From an uncultured Paracoccaceae bacterium (GTDB lineage: Bacteria; Pseudomonadota; Alphaproteobacteria; Rhodobacterales; Rhodobacteraceae), in the NCBI GenBank assembly GCA_947488175.1, contig CANKYO010000013.1:1-64000 (forward strand): a DNA stretch of 64,000 bases, read 5' to 3'. Below are positions 60,854 through 64,000 of the stretch, one piece after another. The notes under the pieces were generated by a model. The model was not told the origin of the DNA. It did not search any database and saw nothing but the letters and a program-made list of their open reading frames with translations. Numbering within the stretch: position 1 is the first letter of the stretch; each line of letters starts with the position of its first letter. The translations under genes were made by a program, and so were the position numbers.

Positions 60854-61837
60854 ATGACCCTCGCTTCTATAGTTGTGCCCGCTTTCAACGTCAGCGCCAC
60901 ATTGGCCGAAACCCTGACCGCCCTGCGCGCGCAGACCTATGAAAACTACGAAATCATCGTTGTCGATGATGGCTCGTCAGATGACACCATAAGGATCGCG
61001 AAAAGCTTCGGGGGTGACCCACGCCTGCGCATTATCCAACAACCTAACCGGGGTCTCGCCGGGGCACGCAACAGCGGCATTGCAGCTGCAAAGGGCGACT
61101 ATATCGGGTTCTGCGACGCGGATGATTTGTGGGAGCCGACAAAATTGGCAGCTCATGTCGCGCATCTGAATGAATGCATAGATGTCGGCGTTAGTTACGC
61201 CGGATCGCGCTTAATGCATGATGACGGTCGCCCGATGTCACAAGCGCAACGCCCCCTTCTGCATGGAGTATCAGCAGCCCATATCCTGAAACGAAACCCC
61301 ATCGGAAACGGTTCTGCCCCCGTTATCAGGCGTGCGGTTTTTGACGACATTGCCTATCGACCAAAGCACGAAACAGAACGCGACTGGTATTTTGATGAAA
61401 CCTTTCGGCAATCCGAAGATATCGAATGCTGGCTGCGAATGGCATTGACGACGGACTGGACGTTCGAAGGGGTGGAAGGTTTGCTGACACGCTACCGGAT
61501 CAACCGGGGTGGCCTTTCTGCAGGGACAGACAAACAACTGGCGGCGTGGGAACGTATGATCGAAAAGTTGACGCCACTGACGCCCGAGTTCTTCGCCGAA
61601 AACGCGAACCTCGCAAGGGCTTACCAGCATCGCTACCTGTGCCGCCGGGCCATCAGCGATTTCGACATTTCAAAAGCAAAATACTGGGCTGACGCATGGC
61701 TGAAAACATCAAAGCGGACGTTTTTGGAAGAACCACGGAAGTCCATCGAAACCTATGCCGCATTGCAGATCATGCGGATGATCGGCGCGGGTACATTACG
61801 CGGCTTGGCCGCAATGCGCACGGGACATGCGGCATGA
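60854..61837 (+). CDS. Family 2 glycosyltransferase (second)
   Basis: A 327-residue GT-A enzyme: ASIVVPAFNVSATLAETLTALRAQTYENYEIIVVDDGSSDD, QQPNRGLAGARNSGIAAAKGDYIGFCDADDLWEPTKL, and SEDIECWLRMALTTDW. Ribosome-binding site AAAGGA. Its stop overlaps the GT4 start (ATGA). Donor and acceptor unknown. Confidence 0.89.
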   Translation: MTLASIVVPAFNVSATLAETLTALRAQTYENYEIIVVDDGSSDDTIRIAKSFGGDPRLRIIQQPNRGLAGARNSGIAAAKGDYIGFCDADDLWEPTKLAAHVAHLNECIDVGVSYAGSRLMHDDGRPMSQAQRPLLHGVSAAHILKRNPIGNGSAPVIRRAVFDDIAYRPKHETERDWYFDETFRQSEDIECWLRMALTTDWTFEGVEGLLTRYRINRGGLSAGTDKQLAAWERMIEKLTPLTPEFFAENANLARAYQHRYLCRRAISDFDISKAKYWADAWLKTSKRTFLEEPRKSIETYAALQIMRMIGAGTLRGLAAMRTGHAA

Positions 61838-62811
61838 GAAATACTCAACACCCAAAGGTCGTGCACCTGATTGATGACACGACCGCAGGCGGCGTCATGC
61901 GGGTTCTGGACCACCTGACCCGATCAACCGAGCTGGCCCAGGACGCCAACCACAAGGTGCATACGGTTAAAAGAGGGCGCATATCCCTGCGCCGTCTCAA
62001 AGCGGATGTCATCGTATCACATCTATCGATTAGCTGGCGGACTCTGCCCGCTCTGATGGCGCTTCGGGCAAGGCACTCATCCACGAAACTCTTTCATGTC
62101 GAACATAGCTATACCGACGGGTTTGTGCGGCACAATGTCACCAACAAGCGGCGGTTCTCCACACTGCTGCGAACGGCGTTTCGTCTGTTTGACCAAGTCA
62201 TTGCCGTCAGTGAAGGACAAGGCAAATGGCTGAAAGAAGAAGGTTATCTCGATCCGTCAAAGATGACTGTCATTCGATCCTACGTCGACTTGGAGCCATT
62301 TACGGCACTCCCATCAGCAACGAGCCCTGTCAGACATTTCGGTGCGATTGGACGGCTGAATAAACAAAAGGGGTTTGATGTGCTCATCTTGGCTTTCCAA
62401 AAGGTCGAAGGGGACGACCTGCGCTTGTCAATCTTTGGCCAAGGGCCAGAAGAATCCAACCTGCGCGCCCTCGCCAAGAATGACCCACGTATCATCTTCG
62501 AAGGCTTTGCGGAAAGCCCGACAGCACCCTATCAAGCAGTAGACGCCGTCCTGATGCCGTCACGCTGGGAAGCTTACGGTTTGGTCGCCATCGAAGCACT
62601 TGCCGCTGGACGCGCGCTGATTTGCAGTGGCGTTGATGGATTACAGGATCACACGGAATTCGGCGCCCAGATGGTTGCAGTTAACGATGTCGAAGGCTGG
62701 ACGGCAAAAATCGGTGAATTTGCTGGACAGATGATACGCCCAAAGCCCATCTGCATTGGCTCGATACGTGCATTGGACAACCGGTGGGGTTGGAAAAACG
62801 CACTTTCATGA
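61834..62811 (+). CDS. Family 4 glycosyltransferase
   Basis: A 325-residue GT-B enzyme: VVHLIDDTTAGGVMRVLDHL at the start, KLFHVEHSYTDGFV, FGAIGRLNKQKGFDVLILAFQ, LSIFGQGPEESNLRALA and PSRWEAYGLVAIEALAAG (the E-x7-E motif). Last transferase of the locus; ATGA overlap with the GT2 gene. Confidence 0.88.
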   Translation: MRNTQHPKVVHLIDDTTAGGVMRVLDHLTRSTELAQDANHKVHTVKRGRISLRRLKADVIVSHLSISWRTLPALMALRARHSSTKLFHVEHSYTDGFVRHNVTNKRRFSTLLRTAFRLFDQVIAVSEGQGKWLKEEGYLDPSKMTVIRSYVDLEPFTALPSATSPVRHFGAIGRLNKQKGFDVLILAFQKVEGDDLRLSIFGQGPEESNLRALAKNDPRIIFEGFAESPTAPYQAVDAVLMPSRWEAYGLVAIEALAAGRALICSGVDGLQDHTEFGAQMVAVNDVEGWTAKIGEFAGQMIRPKPICIGSIRALDNRWGWKNALS

Positions 62812-62826
62812 AATGCCACTAGTTTA

Positions 62827-63249
62827 TTGCTACCCCATTTCGTACGCGGGTTAGCGATCGCGCTTGTTGTCAATCTTATCTTACCTGCTACAGGAAGAAC
62901 TGAGGGGGCTACATTCTTCGAAATAGGCAAATCCAATGATAGCGCATATATCATCGTTTCTGATGAAGTTGGACCGTACCTTATGTTTTCCTGTGGTCTG
63001 GGTTTTCGTGCAGAAGACTATGCCGACAGCGACCGTGAAGAAAACCGCCTGACTGAACCTCCGTTTTCAACGTACCTGCGCACGGAGAGGTTCTTTGCGC
63101 TCAATCAAGTCAACGACGCGATACTGCGTTTTAACTTTCGAGTCGGACGCAATACCTATGAAGCGTTCGCCAACCGTCTAGGCGCTCCATACACATTCTG
63201 GACGGAGGTCAGTCTTCCGTTCGAGGGAAGAGATCATTGTGCAGCTTAG
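62827..63249 (+). CDS. Exported protein of unknown function
   Basis: From TTG 62827 a 140-residue protein: signal peptide VRGLAIALVVNLILPATGR, then TFFEIGKSNDSAYIIVSDEVGPYLMFSCGLGFR, a beta-rich pattern with two Cys (FSCGLG, RDHCAA) and RVGRNTYEAFANRLG. No family recognised. It is 15 bases after the GT4 gene, so it likely belongs to the exopolysaccharide operon. No strong ribosome-binding site. Confidence 0.6.
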   Translation: MLPHFVRGLAIALVVNLILPATGRTEGATFFEIGKSNDSAYIIVSDEVGPYLMFSCGLGFRAEDYADSDREENRLTEPPFSTYLRTERFFALNQVNDAILRFNFRVGRNTYEAFANRLGAPYTFWTEVSLPFEGRDHCAA

Positions 63250-64000
63250 ATAAAGGCCTGCCAAGAAAAACGAACATCTGACGGGCAGATTGTGTCAGCG
63301 TTTGCCAGAACTTGTCGTTTCTGTACCCGGCGGAAACGACCGTTTGTGACCGGGCACCTTCATCCAAAGCCGTCGTTGGGGCAGCTGCGGCGAAAGTCGG
63401 CAAAGTCCGCGATTTGATCGTAGAAGCTGGCTGCAGCGAAAGCTATAGGAAGAAAAGTTCGAACCTTAAATGGGCTTTGTTTTGAGCCCTAAATTGCCGA
63501 TTCTACGTTCCCGTCCCTTACTCCCCAAAAACCAGAGTTCGAACCAGAATGTAGCCTTACTTACAAGGCTACTATCGAGTTATCCACAGGGTCCGTCCCT
63601 TAATGCGGGCTTATCCGAGTCACTCTTCGACAAAACATCAGCAAGAGTGGTACTGCAGCTACTATTCTGGAACCAAGATCTGTCGCCTAGGCATCTTGTT
63701 TTTTAGACACAGCGGCGCTGCTAGTTGTGAGTGGCGTTGGTGTGCTTTTCTCCTTCTCTAATATCCGCCTGCCGGATTTGCGAAGGAAAGAGGTATGATG
63801 TAGACAGAGGCCCTGTACCAAAAAGCACAGGGCCTCTCCCCCACATACGATGCCCTGGAAGCGCCTTTGCTTGACCCGGGCATCAAGAGCAATGGAACGC
63901 ACCCGATTGGGCCAGAGCTTTAACAAACGCAAGTGTTCCGACTGCTTGTTTTGCCGTCCATTGGTAACCATTCGATTAAGCTGACATGATGTTAGGCGAG
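63250..64000. other. Gene-free right end
   Basis: No convincing gene. Decayed repeat-like words (GTCGGCAAAGTCCGCGATTT, AGAAGCTGGCTGCAGCGAAAG) lie at 63395-63440. The frame 63687-63971 on the minus strand has a natural-looking start (VTNGRQNKQSEHLRLLKLWPNRVRSIALDARVKQRRFQGIV) that might be the decayed N-terminus of some gene, but I cannot name it. Confidence 0.4.
63806..63837. terminator. Strong hairpin, terminator-like
   Basis: AGAGGCCCTGT (63806-63816), loop ACCAAAAAGC, ACAGGGCCTCT (63827-63837): a perfect 11-bp GC-rich stem. No T-run follows on either strand, so either a terminator of reduced type or a structured repeat or RNA element. Confidence 0.5.

Noticed and set aside
1-64000. tRNA, rRNA and CRISPR arrays
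   Set aside because: No cloverleaf with a GTTCGANNC-type T-arm, no rRNA-like sequence and no regularly spaced direct repeats were found by eye.

Overview
This 64 kb window looks like chromosome or a large replicon of a marine Roseobacter-group alphaproteobacterium (Rhodobacteraceae; Loktanella/Yoonia/Sulfitobacter-like is a guess). That assignment rests on gene families (DUF6429, DUF6855-like, DUF3618, short tyrosine recombinases, many LysE exporters), on the codon style and on the degenerate intergenic repeats. I see no rRNA, tRNA or CRISPR array.

Layout. 1-9.5 kb: small accessory operons. Two LysE exporters, a SRPBCC pair, ArsR+AHSA1+RibD-like, a VOC protein divergent from an HxlR regulator with two identical-arm operators, a second HxlR regulator, a GST, and an intact-looking class D (OXA-type) beta-lactamase. 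9.6-12.4 kb: alpha/beta hydrolase, a 5'-truncated TRAP permease and a Crp-like regulator. 12.4-16.9 kb: a copper-handling island (Spy/CpxP-like protein, His-rich secreted protein, DUF411, cytochrome c, CopC, CopD, CsoR and a glutaredoxin-MauE fusion) with two CsoR-type operators. 17-21.7 kb: short tyrosine recombinase, MFS/XRE pair, two DJ-1/PfpI proteins, recombinase fragment. 21.8-30.1 kb: an envelope-stress cluster (Crp-like regulator, YciE-like ferritin fold, a 22-residue membrane peptide, Ala-rich membrane-anchored proteins, holin-like, DUF3618, YihY, EEP hydrolase, AI-2E permease, GlsB, repetitive PRC-barrel protein). 30-36 kb: decayed YedK/HMCES gene, GFA, PPOX, LysE, ABM monooxygenase and a frameshifted recombinase. 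36-42.4 kb: polyamine-type ABC importer plus aldehyde dehydrogenase and a LysR regulator. 42.7-47.5 kb: SH3b protein, a 218-bp MITE, a CDF exporter under a textbook MerR promoter, VOC, methyltransferase, and a homocysteine methyltransferase broken in a G tract.

48.1-63.2 kb is one exopolysaccharide locus. It holds a Wzy/ligase-like protein, a GumC/Wzz-like protein, a LuxR-type response regulator, a WecG-priming transferase fusion, GalU, a cysteine-free sulfite-oxidase-fold protein, a hybrid kinase with HPt, a Wza-like exporter, a flippase and three glycosyltransferases. Four intergenic regions of this locus, and nowhere else that I found in the window, carry the dyad CTATCC-N4-GGATAG (up to one mismatch) about 90-155 bp before start codons. 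I infer a dedicated local regulon, probably run by the kinase/response-regulator pair, and consider this the most interesting system here.

Between the operons lie at least two families of degenerate intergenic repeats. One supplies the false N-terminus of the TRAP permease; another was the target of the MITE, with a 4-bp duplication that can be reconstructed exactly.
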